From Ephydatia muelleri (Eukaryota; Porifera; Demospongiae; Spongillida; Spongillidae): 64,000 bases of DNA. The notes beneath the pieces were generated by a model that saw only the letters and a list, made by a program, of their open reading frames with translations, was not told where the DNA came from and did no database searches. Shown here in pieces: positions 44,301 to 54,046 of this stretch. Each line of letters starts with the position of its first letter. The first letter of the stretch is position 1. Location: assembly GCA_013339895.1 (NCBI GenBank), contig JABACO010000007.1, positions 8,389,635 through 8,453,634 of the forward strand, written 5' to 3'. Both the position numbers and the translations under genes were made by a program.

Positions 44301-45209
44301 GCGCTGGTTCCGTATGTTTACGGCTACCTTTATTGCAGCAGACCACCGGTTGAGGGTCTCTTCAAAGGCCACCCATTCAAATTGTCCCAGCAGTCGTCCT
44401 GAGTAGGGTCTGATGTCGTGTTGGAAAGGGAGGCGCAGTGACTCATCCAAGTTGTCTGGGTCGATGGAGAGGCGGCCATTTCGGGGAGGCACAAGAGATG
44501 GTGGCTGGTCTGCTACGCGTCCTTCAGGGCCCCCAGCTCGAGGGGAAGACGGATGGGTGGGCAGAGCGGATTCCCTTGCGAGAGCATCTGTCTGCGGCCT
44601 GGCGGGTATGAAGGGTGGGACATGTAGCAGCGACCTGAAGATGGAGGGGGGTGGCATCGAGACATGGACCAATGGTGGTACTGATTGATCCCCGGCAGCC
44701 ATTGGAGATGCTGGCATGTCTGCACACGCTCCAGGACTACTGTGCGGACCTTCTGCGCCTGCCTCTATGAGGGGCGAGGTTGGTGGGGTGGTTAGGCCCG
44801 CAAGGAGTGTTGGGGACAACATCTCTTCTTCGGGGTCCCACAGATGGATGTTGTCTGACCCCAGGATGGCTAGAGCCTCTTCTCTGTGCTGGGATATTAT
44901 GGTCCCTTCATCCTGCGTGTTTGTTGCTGGTGGCAGGGTAGTTCCCTCTATCTGGTTTTCCTGGGCCGGTGAGGGTAAGTTAGATGGCTCCGGCTCCCAT
45001 CGTTCAACTGTACTGTTTCTAAGCTTGTTTAGTGCCTCTTCAGCACGCTGAAGCCTCAGGACTGTCTCTTCCAAAAGGGGGGCTGGTGGTGGTGAAGGCA
45101 TCCCCTCTCCCTGGGTGTCTGGTGTGTTTGCCAGCATGGGTGGTTGAGTTCTCTCCATCTCCCTTCCAGGGCTTACCAGCTCCACTGGTGGCGGAGTGAA
45201 GCTGGACAC
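41385..45209 (-). CDS. Retroelement 3 polyprotein, open from linker to end
   Basis: A single frame of 1,274 codons is open from the truncation point to the stop, without a genuine start Met. It holds the Pro-rich linker (DPEEEMLSPTLLAGL), RT from PFSPAEVVRQFRRM with GVDGLTYATWRW, LAWLDIKDAFPSV, RGVKQGCPLSPILFN and LAYADDVCII, the CCHC CRHCGREQETLAHVINHC, and the endonuclease RPDLTITSPDGS...VEVTCPFEGS...KVEKYEPL. The C-terminal extension (~90 residues after QYIWYKTMC) is longer than in its relatives. All catalytic residues I can check are present, but without fingers and promoter it should be unable to move by itself. Confidence 0.9.
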   Translation of the reverse strand: MSSFTPPPVELVSPGREMERTQPPMLANTPDTQGEGMPSPPPAPLLEETVLRLQRAEEALNKLRNSTVERWEPEPSNLPSPAQENQIEGTTLPPATNTQDEGTIISQHREEALAILGSDNIHLWDPEEEMLSPTLLAGLTTPPTSPLIEAGAEGPHSSPGACADMPASPMAAGDQSVPPLVHVSMPPPSIFRSLLHVPPFIPARPQTDALARESALPTHPSSPRAGGPEGRVADQPPSLVPPRNGRLSIDPDNLDESLRLPFQHDIRPYSGRLLGQFEWVAFEETLNRWSAAIKVAVNIRNQRPPNPTSQWAQRRRREQQSTEPRRNQRASGWARRAAESASIQRQYRANPSACVRRILTDSPPLYCKVAEEEMVAHFTTNYATSPPLNPTPDWLFPPRVSEDEDGDVLSQPFSPAEVVRQFRRMNNTAPGVDGLTYATWRWVDPEGAILANIYNICRINARVPSAWKHSTVTLLHKGGEPAELNNWRTISLQLTVYKLYAAMIAKRIASWATTTSSFSPAQKGFLAYDGCAEHNFLLRSIINDSRREKKNVLLAWLDIKDAFPSVSHQLMLRLMERLGLSGSVLKVVQDIYSHATVAIRTGRESYTPPIPQQRGVKQGCPLSPILFNVVIEGLLRHLSASQEGYHIAGHNINTLAYADDVCIIASNKKGMQSLLDRCAEFGEWSGFRFKAAKCGSMCLVNQAPRIYVDCLFTPHLGGDIIPALTWADRYKYLGCPTGAFRTRDQDLGSIREDLMRDTSAIFKSSLAEWQKLDAFRRFLFPRLSFIFQVIFPGIRWCRQLDTKMRGIIKQGLKLPQRTCSQYLYLPQASGGMGIPNAEDEAHVAKAAQAFKFLGDTRDPVIRAVALQQMRATVAVRARRLDPTKKEDLEEFLNTTAAPGEGRAGDLQSLWSSARAGLANGGATIEISADSAILHTSRLHISWDQRKKAFQALKAEVGARRLRAIKLSKDQGRAFDSLSLHPDSSYFTYTGAFMSFYQYRFAHKARLNLLPVRTVQARCRKLIPSTMCRHCGREQETLAHVINHCNHNLGMVRERHNAVLERVIRAIPAHLGTKQKEQAIPGTTGANRPDLTITSPDGSSLIIVEVTCPFEGSPTALEDAARAKVEKYEPLRQILAQRYSSVEVLPFIVGSLGSWYPPNDAALSRLHIGWKYARLMRRLCVMSAIAGSQYIWYKTMCTQRRVTGSVDGPSVARDGVGEDGTTAGGEVRVRRANLLDDPAVVVAGPVTGGHEETAGASDNRPEAAVASPVGLAASP

Positions 45210-45211
45210 AT

Positions 45212-45554
45212 TAGACGTATGAATTATGCTGCATCATGAGAAGGCGAAAAGGAGTCGAGTGCAAGTATGCATACAGTGCACAACGCACGCCTATACTTTG
45301 TCTTTGTCCAACTGTATATGCGACATGCATGAATGCACAACAGAATGAACGTGTATGTTTTGGTGGGAGCTAGGCTGGACCTTCCTGTGCATCTCGACGA
45401 CGGTGAGGTGATGACGAAAACCGGTCTACACGTGTACTGCTGCTAATCACGCTTCCAAGGCCGCGTTAACCGCTTATCCAGTGCACGTGCACTACCACTT
45501 CGTTTGTAAGAACGTCGAGTGCAGCAGAGCTGCACGCTCCAATAGAATCAACCT

Positions 45555-45593
<39 letters not shown>

Positions 45594-45962
45594 CACATCG
45601 TACGTGTACATGCATCGTTCACGGCGAGTATATAGTAGTATGCATGTGCCACTCTTGCAAGCCTTCTCCACGTCGTCACGGCCACAAATCCAATCACATT
45701 TAATGGGTTCCTGAGGATATCTTGCTATCCTTCGTCCCAAACAGTGGGGCCTAAGGAACAAGGGACGAACAAACAACAACAATTAAGGTTTTGGGCGGTT
45801 ACTTCACTTTCCAGTCAAGCTGTCTGTCTGATCGAAACAATGCGGCGAGGGGAAAGAGCTCTTCTCAACAGGCAACAAGGGAAACGGGGATGGATCTGAA
45901 TGGAACAAGAAAGTGAATCTCAACGGTCTGATATTGATGATGAATGTGTATCCCCGAAGGGA
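45212..45962 (-). repeat. U2 array spacer d, partial
   Basis: The distal ~750 bp of the spacer, starting at acgtatgaatt, with (GCTG)n at 45558-45593 (36 bp). It shares with spacer e a private insertion (gtatatgcgac(a/t)tgcatga near 45313), so d and e are sister copies. Confidence 0.9.
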
Positions 45963-46097
45963 TGGGCCGCACCCAGAGGTAGTGCAATACTGGGGCAACC
46001 CGTGGGACCGGCGAAGCAAGCTTCACTCCGAGTCCCGAGTTTCAAAAATTGATGTAATATCGTGGGAACATTGTTCCCATACGAGATATTACACTCG
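45963..46097 (-). ncRNA. RNU2: U2 snRNA 3' fragment (copy d), deletion-truncated
   Basis: The 3' 135 bp of U2. At 46095-46097 it passes straight into spacer DNA through a shared TCG, so the U2 5' half and ~700 bp of upstream spacer are gone without any retroelement at the site. Confidence 0.92.
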
Positions 46098-46448
46098 ACG
46101 ACGACGAGACGTATGAATTATGCTGCATCATGAGAAGGCGAAAAGGAGTCGAGTGCAAGTATGCATACAGTGCACAACGCACGCCTATACTTTGTCTTTG
46201 TCCAACTGTATATGCGACTTGCATGAATGCACAACAGAATGAACGTGTATGTTTTGGTGGGAGCTAGGCTGGACCTTCCTGTGCATCTCGACGACGGTGA
46301 GGTGATGACGAAAACCGGTCTACACGTGTACTGCTGCTAATCACGCTTCCAAGGCCGCGTTAACCGCTTATCCAGTGCACGTGCACTACCACTTCGTTTG
46401 TAAGAACGTCGAGTGCAGCAGAGCTGCACGCTCCAATAGAATCAACCT

Positions 46449-46483
<35 letters not shown>

Positions 46484-46850
46484 CACATCGTACGTGTACA
46501 TGCATCGTTCACGGCGAGTATATAGTAGTATGCATGTGCCACTCTTGCAAGCCTTCTCCACGTCGTCATGGCCACAAATTCAATCACATTTCATGGGTTC
46601 CTGAGGATATCTTGCTATCCTTCGTCCCAAACAGTGGGGCCTAAGGAACGAGGGACGAACAAACAACAACAATTAAGGTTTTGGGCGGTTACTTCACTTT
46701 CCAGTCAAGCTGTCTGTCTGATCGAAACAACGGCGAGGGGAAAGAGCTCTTCTCAACAGGCAACAAGGGAAACGGGGATGGATCTGAATGGAACAAGAAA
46801 GTGAATCTCAACGGTCTGATATTGATGATGATTGTGTATCCCCGAAGGGA
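46098..46850 (-). repeat. U2 array spacer e, partial
   Basis: Sister of spacer d. It starts at acgacgacgag, within ~15 bp of the position where spacer d starts. (GCTG)n at 46452-46483 (32 bp). Confidence 0.9.
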
Positions 46851-46996
46851 TGGGCCGCACCCAGAGGTAGTGCAATACTGGGGCAACCCGTGGGACCGGC
46901 GAAGCAAGCTTCACTCCGAGTCCCGAGTTTCAAAAATTGATGTAATATCGTGGGAACATTGTTCCCATACGAGATATTACACTCGTAAGAACAGTT
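46851..46996 (-). ncRNA. RNU2: U2 snRNA 3' fragment (copy e)
   Basis: 146 bp matching the other 3' fragments. Element 4 is inserted at its 5' edge. Confidence 0.93.
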
Positions 46997-47045
46997 AGAA
47001 AATTGATTGCAATTGCAAGCAAGGCCCGTACCTCCAAAGAGGTAA

Positions 47046-47057
47046 CCCCTCGCGGGG
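47046..47057 (-). promoter_or_regulatory. 3'UTR hairpin with GCGA tetraloop (element 4)
   Basis: RNA sense CCCC-GCGA-GGGG, 50-61 nt from the element's 3' end. It is the same loop as in lineage A although the surrounding UTR is unrelated. Confidence 0.6.
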
Positions 47058-47214
47058 TGGCACTCTCTGGCTCATTGGCCAGGTAATACATGTGTACACC
47101 AACCAAATTCCGCCAATGCGGTACGTGCACGTACAAGTCTACAACAGAGTCTTTACATACACAAAGACACCCAAACAGTACACAGAACATTTATTAGTCT
47201 TTTAGGCTTCCACG

Positions 47215-50200
47215 TCAACCTGTCTTGTTTCTCCAAATTGCATAGCTTCCCTTGATTGCTTCAGAGCAACATAACTTCCTGAATAGGGTAGCGTATCTTG
47301 TGCCAATGGATAACTTCCGCAGGACGGGTTCGTTCTCTGGGTCCCAACTCCCAAGGGCTCCTATCACAAAGCCATCCACCTCAACCTTATGGTATCCCTT
47401 GGCTCTAAGGATGGCTTTGAGGTGGTCATACTTTTCTTCTTTGGCCTCACGAGCTTCTCTAAAGGCCAATTCACCTTCGAAAGGGACCGTCACGTCAATG
47501 ACATAGGCCTCAGACCTAGCCTCATTTAGGACGACCAAGTCTGGTTTGAGAGCCCTTGTGTCCCCTGGGACAACCTGCTCAAGGAGTTTCACTCCTTTAA
47601 AGGGTGGGATTGCTCTGGCCAGTCTGTGGAGAATATTATTGTGTCTGGCTCGCACGAGGCCCACATGAGAGGGACAGTGGTTAAGTACGTGGGCCAGGGT
47701 TTCTTGTTCTAGGTGACATTTCGGGCAGCTAACATCTTGTATCGCCTCACCTGACCTTCGTCTCACCGTGCGAGTGGGGAGGAGGTTCACTCGTGCTTTA
47801 TGTGCAAAGCGGTATTCACAGAATGAGGTGTACATTCCACCCTTAATCCAGTGATTACTGGCTGGGTGTGCAGATATGCATTCCGCTGCCCTCCCTTGAT
47901 CTTTTGCAGCTTTCCACCTCGAGAGGTGACGGTCCTGGACTACTGCCCTCATGGCCCTGCATATCTGCCCCTTCTTCAGGGGACCAAAGGTCGTGCCTGC
48001 TATATTGATCTGTCTGTTGGTGAGATCTATGGTAGCCTGGCAGTGTTGTAGGGATAGTCGGACTCTGCTCCATAGTGACTGTATGTCTCCTTGCCTTCCT
48101 TCCCCTTTGTCTGGGGGGGCATTCAGGAATTCTTCAGGAGATCGTCTGCCACCTGTCCGGCGTTTGGCTGTCTCTCCCAGGGCTGCCTGGGCAGTGTCTC
48201 TGACTACAGGGTCGCCACTAAGGGTCAGGAGGCGGTAAGCCGTGGAGACACCGTAAATGTGGACCTCATCCTCGATTCTTGGCAAACCGAGACCCCCAGC
48301 TCTTGGTGGGGAGAACAGGAAGGCATCGGTGGTCCTCTTAGGTAGCTTCAGGTTAGCCTTCATCAAGCTCTTTACCTTCTTATCTAAGGACTTGGCCCAC
48401 CCAAGTGGTGGCAGTTGATTCTGCAGCGAGTACACCAGGCGTGGTTTGGCAAAGCGGTGGATAGCATCAAGCTTTTGCCAATCTGTTAGTTCTGAGGTGG
48501 CAATCAGCTCCACGTCCCTGGTGTATTCACCGCCTACCTTATTAAGGTCTGGGGAGCAGTCTGCTCCCGTTTTGACCCCCAGGTATTTATATCGGTCTGC
48601 CCAGGCCATTGCTGGGACCGTCACCTGTCCTATCTTGAAGACTTCCTTGGCCACCCTCTGTCGGGCTCGGTATGCTCGGATGATGGCCAGGGTATCACAT
48701 TTCCGGGGTGAGAAAGACAGTCCCGCCCATGTGCTGGCTCGGTAGATTCTGTCTAGTACCTGTTGCATCAGTGCTGGCGTGGGGGCCAGGACACAAAGGT
48801 CATCCGCATAAGCCAGGGATCTGATGACCGAGTTGGCCATCCTGTACCCCGCCCTCGGTACCCCCTCTGCCGCTCTAATGAGGACTTCCATAACTAGGTT
48901 AAATAGTATCGGGCTGAGTGGACATCCCTGTTTGACTCCTCTTTTGATGGTGATTGGGACCGTGGTGGCTCCTTTTGTGCGAACTGAGGTGGTCGTGTTG
49001 TGGTAGATGTCTTTCACCACCTTGAGTGTGGTACCTTCTAGTCCCGCCAACTCCATTACCCTGAAAAGGATCTCGTGGGGGTACCGACCCGTACGCGTCT
49101 TTCAGGTCCAACCAGGTGAGGTAAGCCGCTTTCCTCTTCCTTCTGGAGTCCTGGAGCACCGATGTCATCAGGTGGTTGTGCTCCAGACACCCTTCCAGGG
49201 GGAGGAATCCTTTCTGTGAGGGGCTCATGATGCCCATATCCACCGCCCATCCAGAAATCCGCCTTGCAATGATCGCGGTGTATATCTTGTAGAGTGTGTT
49301 CTGGAGGGCGATAGGCCTCCAGTTATCCAGGACCAGTGAGTCATCTCCCTTATGAATCAGGATGGTGGATGATGACTTCCATGCAGGGGGGATTTTCCCA
49401 TTCACCCTACATGTGTTGAGGATCCCTGTTATGATGTCGTGGTTGGGGTCCAGGTATTTCCAGGTCCGGTAATGGATGCGGTCCGGCCCAGGAGCCGATC
49501 CCATATCCATGGCCTGGAGGATTCTTTTCACTTCTTCATTGGGGATTACGGTGTCCATGACATCACTTTGCGTTGCTTGGGACCACAGGTGGAAGGGGGG
49601 GGGGGGGGGCCGTTACATCAATGCCCTGTGGGGCAGCTAGTTTTGTCGTGAAGTATTGTGTGACTTCCTCGATGGGCACCTCGCATCTGGGAGGAGGAGG
49701 TGTGTGTCTAATGGCCTCCATACACTTCTTGGGGGAGGAGTTGTAACTTTTCTGTAGGTTGGCCATCCGGGTGATGGTCCTATTTCTCCCTTGGCCCCTC
49801 TGGGGCCTTTCTTCTTGTTCTTGCTCCCCTCTGGGACCACGCCTTCTCTTCTGACCTTGCCTCCTTGCCCAAGCTTGTTGGGGTGAATCCACCTTTGACC
49901 GTTCAAAGGCCCATCTGGACAGGCCTGCCGTCCACCTCTCTAGTCCTTGACACCATCTTGCCCAGTCAGTTGGAGAGAGAGTCTTTCCTGTCAGCGGCCT
50001 CAGAGTGGCAAACAGCGAGACTGGCGCTTTGTCGTCTTTTGTGTTCATCTCCAGGGGGGGGGGGGGCGGTGGTGGGAAGATGGTTGGGGGTGGGGGGTAG
50101 GGGTCGTGTGGTTGGGGGTTGTCCCATTGCCATGGTCCTAGTCCTGTCCTGGTCCCCATTCCCTTCCCCCTCATTCCCTCTATTTATGGTCTGTGTGGGG

Positions 50201-52056
50201 CGGGGGTGTAAGTGTGAGGACTCCTGCCTCCTTCCACCAGTGTCTGTTCCCTTCTTGGCCTGTGGGTGGTTTTTCCCTGCCCTTCCCTCTTTTCCCCTTC
50301 CACTGGGTTGTCTACTGCTTGTGGGTCCCCATCTCCCTTTGTCCCTGTTTTCTCCCGGGTGATAACCTCCCCCCCTATCCTTTACTACCCTGTCTGGTGG
50401 TTCTGGGCCCTTCTCTCCCCTACCTCCTGCCCCCTTATTGGGGGTCTTTCCTAGGGGGGCCTTCCCCCTCCCATTATGGGAGTCCTTCCCGTTTGTACCC
50501 TTCCTCAGAGTAAGTGTGGTCAATGACAGATCTTGACCCGGGGTGGCAGGGGTTAAGTTGTTACGGGGCCCTGGGATGTTTGGGGACTCGTTCCCTACCC
50601 CGCCCTGCCTGTAATCTCTGAGTGCATAGTCGGGACCATGCCTGGGGGGGTATGTGGGTTGTGTGGGTGAAGGAGAGGTTAACTCACGTTGAGGATTTCC
50701 CTGGTGTTCCTCCCTTCCCCCTGGGGTGATGGTAGAGTCCGAAGTGGGGCTTACTGGGCTGTATGGCCCCGCCAGACCACAATGGTACCAGCTTGGGAAG
50801 GTGTTCAGAGACACTGAAGGACTCAACGGACTGTATGGCCATCCCAGGGGTCTGTCTTCCGTGCACTGCTGTGGGGAGGAGAGCCGTATTGGCGCTTCCC
50901 ATTCCAGAATGTCCCCTAGGTCCAGACTGTTGGGGAGCTCCCCATCCTTCTGTGTTAGGGGCTGTTCAGGTACCCATTGGGAGGGAGACGGCGTTGCCAT
51001 CAGGCTTTCCAAGGTTCTGACCACATCTTCTGTTGGGGGGAGTTCCTCCCTTGGACAAGTTTCCTCCTCCCGAGTCTGAGTCTTGGTGGGGATTCCTGGG
51101 GGTGCACCCCCTTCTCTTTCCCCTGTCGGGTCTCTCAGAGTCCGTAAAACTCTCTCTGCTTTTTCAAGGATTGCTCTGGTCTTTGGGTTGGAGGAAAGCG
51201 GTGAGTGGTGGTCTCCTGTGGTGTTCCTGTTTTCCTCCGTGGTCTCTCGTCCTCTGAGAAGGTCACTCAGAGATGGCGATGGGGTAGGCGACTGTTCCCC
51301 AGGATATGATGGGGGAGGTTCCTGCGACGAGCCTTTTTGATTTAAAGAGGACCCCTGTTGCTGGCTCTCTGTTGGTGAAGCCATAGGGGAAGCTGACAGT
51401 CTTGAAAGGGTTGAGAGTGGTGAGTCCACACTGATTGAGGATTTGGAGGTGGTAGATACCGATGGTGGATCGCTCATGTTGGCCCATATTGGGTTTTTTC
51501 TGAGGAAGCGGCACTTGAAATTACGCACTTGATTATGCGTTTTTGTGCCCACCATTTCCGCAATGAGTTTGTTCGATTTTTGGCCCCTCAGCACCAAGGC
51601 TTCTTTAAATCGGCGTACCTCTTCTTCCGTCCATCTCTCTCTTTTCTTTTTAGTCGCCGCTTGTTTATCGAGGCATTTTGACACCTCTGATTGGTGCCAC
51701 CTCCTTTCGTGGTTAGTAAGACCACGTTGCGAGGGCAAACTTCTCTCGCAGAAAGAGCAAGCAAACGCTTCTTCCTCATCATCACCATCACTTGTGTTTG
51801 TGCTCTCCCCGCTAGGCGCCCCACTCGTCGTAGGGTGGGCGCTCGTGGAGTGGTTCGCCACGCCTTGTTTCGTGGCGAATGTTCTCGCACACGCTGCACA
51901 TCTCCACTGTTGTTTGGGGGGACCATGCGTTTTCCTAACATGTGTTTCCCTCAATTTAGGCCTCCAGAATGTTGTTTGGCAGTAGGGACAGTTTAAGGGC
52001 CCCGTCTCTGGGTAGATTCTCGTCCACATATTAGCGTCAGAGAGTCCCTCCGCCAT
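47215..52056 (-). pseudogene. Retroelement 4 polyprotein, three frame breaks at C runs
   Basis: From the ATG at 52056: C2H2 fingers at Cys23-His44, Cys53-His74 and Cys100-His121, and a Myb-like domain at ~141-190 (RWTEEEVRRFKEAL, VGTKTHNQVRNFKCRFL). A Pro/Ser/Gly-rich linker follows, with a conserved block WARWCQGLERWTAGLSRWAF before RT. RT starts at VIPNEEVKRILQ (APGPDRIHYRTW, NWRPIALQNTLYK, LAYADDLCVL). CCHC is CPKCHLEQETLAHVLNHC, and the endonuclease is LKPDLVVLNEARSEAYVIDV...EKYDHL. The frame shifts three times: within the overlap around the 13-G run 50054-50066, at the 15-G run 49595-49609, and at a 5-G run 49077-49081. No other lesion is seen. The breaks may be real slippage mutations, read errors at homopolymers, or points of translational frameshifting. 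Confidence 0.9.
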
Positions 52057-52314
52057 CTTTTCTTCTCGGACCTGCAGAGCGTTCGGTCGGGCAATATTTA
52101 TTCAGGGGGGTGGACCAACACCTACTTCCCCAAGGAAAAAAACACCCTCCGTGTGTACTGTCAGAGGATGAAAAAAACCTTGCCACAACAACTCTGCCCT
52201 CGGATGTTGTCTCACCCGAGGCTTGGCTATTAGATCGGGCGTAGCTCCCGCTGTCAATACCTCGTCCGCGCCGAAATCGACCGATTGGGCGTAGCTTCCG
52301 CACACAAATCCAGT

Positions 52315-52356
52315 AGTTATTTCTACTTGATCTTAGCCAAGAGGCCGAGAAGCGAT
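52315..52356 (-). ncRNA. RNU2: U2 snRNA 5' fragment (copy f)
   Basis: U2 5' end at 52356, running only to ...AGAAATAACT, with the same altered branch-point region. It ends at the lineage-B junction with no long target duplication. Confidence 0.92.
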
Positions 52357-53384
52357 AAAGGTAAAAGGGGCCTGCGTTTACTATTTATTTGTCACTGCTG
52401 GAGTACCCCTTAGGGTGCTACATTGCGTCACATTAACGAGATTCGTTGCCCCTAGGCACGTGATGGTCAGGGGTACAGACACCTCGTCCCTGCCTGACGT
52501 TGGTCACGCGACAAGTGAGCGACGGTGCATGACTGCCACCCTCTTACGTTCGTTCGCAGATTTTCCGGCTACGAGCACTGACATGCATGTAGCCCATTTT
52601 AAAGGTTGCTTCCCTTTGGTCTGGCTTCCTCCTTGGATGGTTTGTGTATGTCAGTCGTGCAGTTCCATCATGCCAGTTTCATTGGGTGTTGCGTGAGTTT
52701 GTGGTCGAGCATCCGTGCCCAATTGCGAACACTGGCATCACTAGAAATGAATATAAAAACAAACGATGAAGAAAAGAGTCACCACCACCACCACCATCCA
52801 ACGACGATTTACTGATGCAGCGAAGCGTATATACAACAGGATCAGCGTCTCTTGGAACTTCGGGTGAACGGTCACCATTGTGTTTCACTTGTGCAGCAGT
52901 GATGTATACATATATGTGTGTATTACTGCTCTGCGTTTGATCTATGTGTCGTACGCGTAACTGAAGGCAGTCCACCGAAGACTGCACCGTCGTCCAACTG
53001 ATAACAAATGAAATAAGAAAAGGCCATGCAGTCGTGCGGCATGACAGTGATGATCGACGACGACGAGACGCATGAATTATGCTGCATCATGAGAAGGCGA
53101 AAAGGAGTCGAGTGCAAGTATGCATACAGTGCACAACGCACGCCTATACTTTGTCTTTGTCCAACTATGCACAACAGAATGAACGTGTATGTTTTTGTGG
53201 GAGGCTGGACCTTCCTGTGCATCTCGACGACGGTGAGGTGATGACGAAAACCGGTATACACGTTTACTGCTGCTAATCACGCTTCCAAGGCCGCGTTAAC
53301 CGCTTATCCAGTGCACGTGCACTACCACTTCGTTTGTAAGAACGTCGAGTGCAGCAGAGCTGCACGCTCCAATTGAATCAACCT

Positions 53385-53427
<43 letters not shown>

Positions 53428-53762
53428 CACATCGTACGTGTACATGCATCGTTCACGGCGAGTATAATTATAGTAGTATGCATGTGCCACTCTTGCAAGC
53501 CTTCTCCACGTCGTCATGGCCACAAATCCAATCACATTTCATGGGTTCCTGAGGATATCTTGCTATCCTTCGTCCCTAACAGTGGGGCCTAAATGGGCGG
53601 TTACTTCACTTTCCAGTCAAGCTGTCTGTCTGATCGAAACAACGGCGAGGGGAAAGAGCTCTTCTCAACAGGCAACAAGGGAAACGGGGATGGATCTGAA
53701 TGGAACAAGAAAGTGAATCTCAACGGTCTGATATTGATGATGATTGTGTATCCCCGAAGGGA
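52357..53762 (-). repeat. U2 array spacer f, uninterrupted
   Basis: 1,406 bp, full spacer with (GCTG)n at 53388-53427 (40 bp, the longest in the window). It lacks ~45 bp (around 53590) present in the other units. The Tigger empty site is at ~52945. Confidence 0.92.
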
Positions 53763-53908
53763 TGGGCCGCACCCAGAGGTAGTGCAATACTGGGGCAACC
53801 CGTGGGACCGGCGAAGCAAGCTTCACTCCGAGTCCCGAGTTTCAAAAATTGATGTAATATCGTGGGAACATTGTTCCCATACGAGATATTACACTCGTAA
53901 GAACAGTT
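53763..53908 (-). ncRNA. RNU2: U2 snRNA 3' fragment (copy f)
   Basis: 146 bp as in the other copies. Element 5 is inserted at its 5' edge. Confidence 0.93.
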
Positions 53909-53960
53909 GAGAAAATTTAATTCAAAAGAATTAAAGAGGTCATCGCCTCATTGGGGCGGT

Positions 53961-53972
53961 CCCCTCGCGGGG
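53961..53972 (-). promoter_or_regulatory. 3'UTR hairpin with GCGA tetraloop (element 5)
   Basis: RNA sense CCCC-GCGA-GGGG, 53-64 nt from the 3' end, with the same gagagtgtcgt lead-in as elements 1 and 4. Confidence 0.6.
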
Positions 53973-54046
53973 ACGACACTCTCCGGTTTGACCGGGTATA
54001 CATGATATAAAAGTCAAACACGGTAATTATGGGAGAACGTACGGAG

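Larger units (their letters stand above)
41070..45211 (-). mobile_element. U2-inserted retroelement 3 (lineage A), 5'-truncated
   Basis: The 3' junction at 41069/41070 is the standard one. At the 5' side (45211/45212) the element does not meet U2 but joins the middle of the spacer (agacgtatgaatt), so the finger/Myb region, the U2 5' half and the first ~730 bp of spacer are missing. The 3'UTR (41070-41384) carries the GCGA hairpin. Either a truncated integration took a target deletion with it or recombination removed the segment later. Confidence 0.9.
46997..52314 (-). mobile_element. U2-inserted retroelement 4 (lineage B), full length
   Basis: 5.3 kb, U2 sense orientation. The 3' junction is identical to lineage A, but at the 5' end U2 resumes at agttatttctac (52315), so only agtt can be duplicated. 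Protein sequence and 3'UTR differ clearly from lineage A. The 5'UTR is 52057-52314 and the 3'UTR 46997-47214. No poly(A). Confidence 0.92.

Noticed and set aside
33138-53552. Repeated small frames with QPASQPASQ or LAGWLAGW
   Set aside because: They are the GCTG microsatellite of the U2 spacer read on both strands; the same frames recur in every unit.
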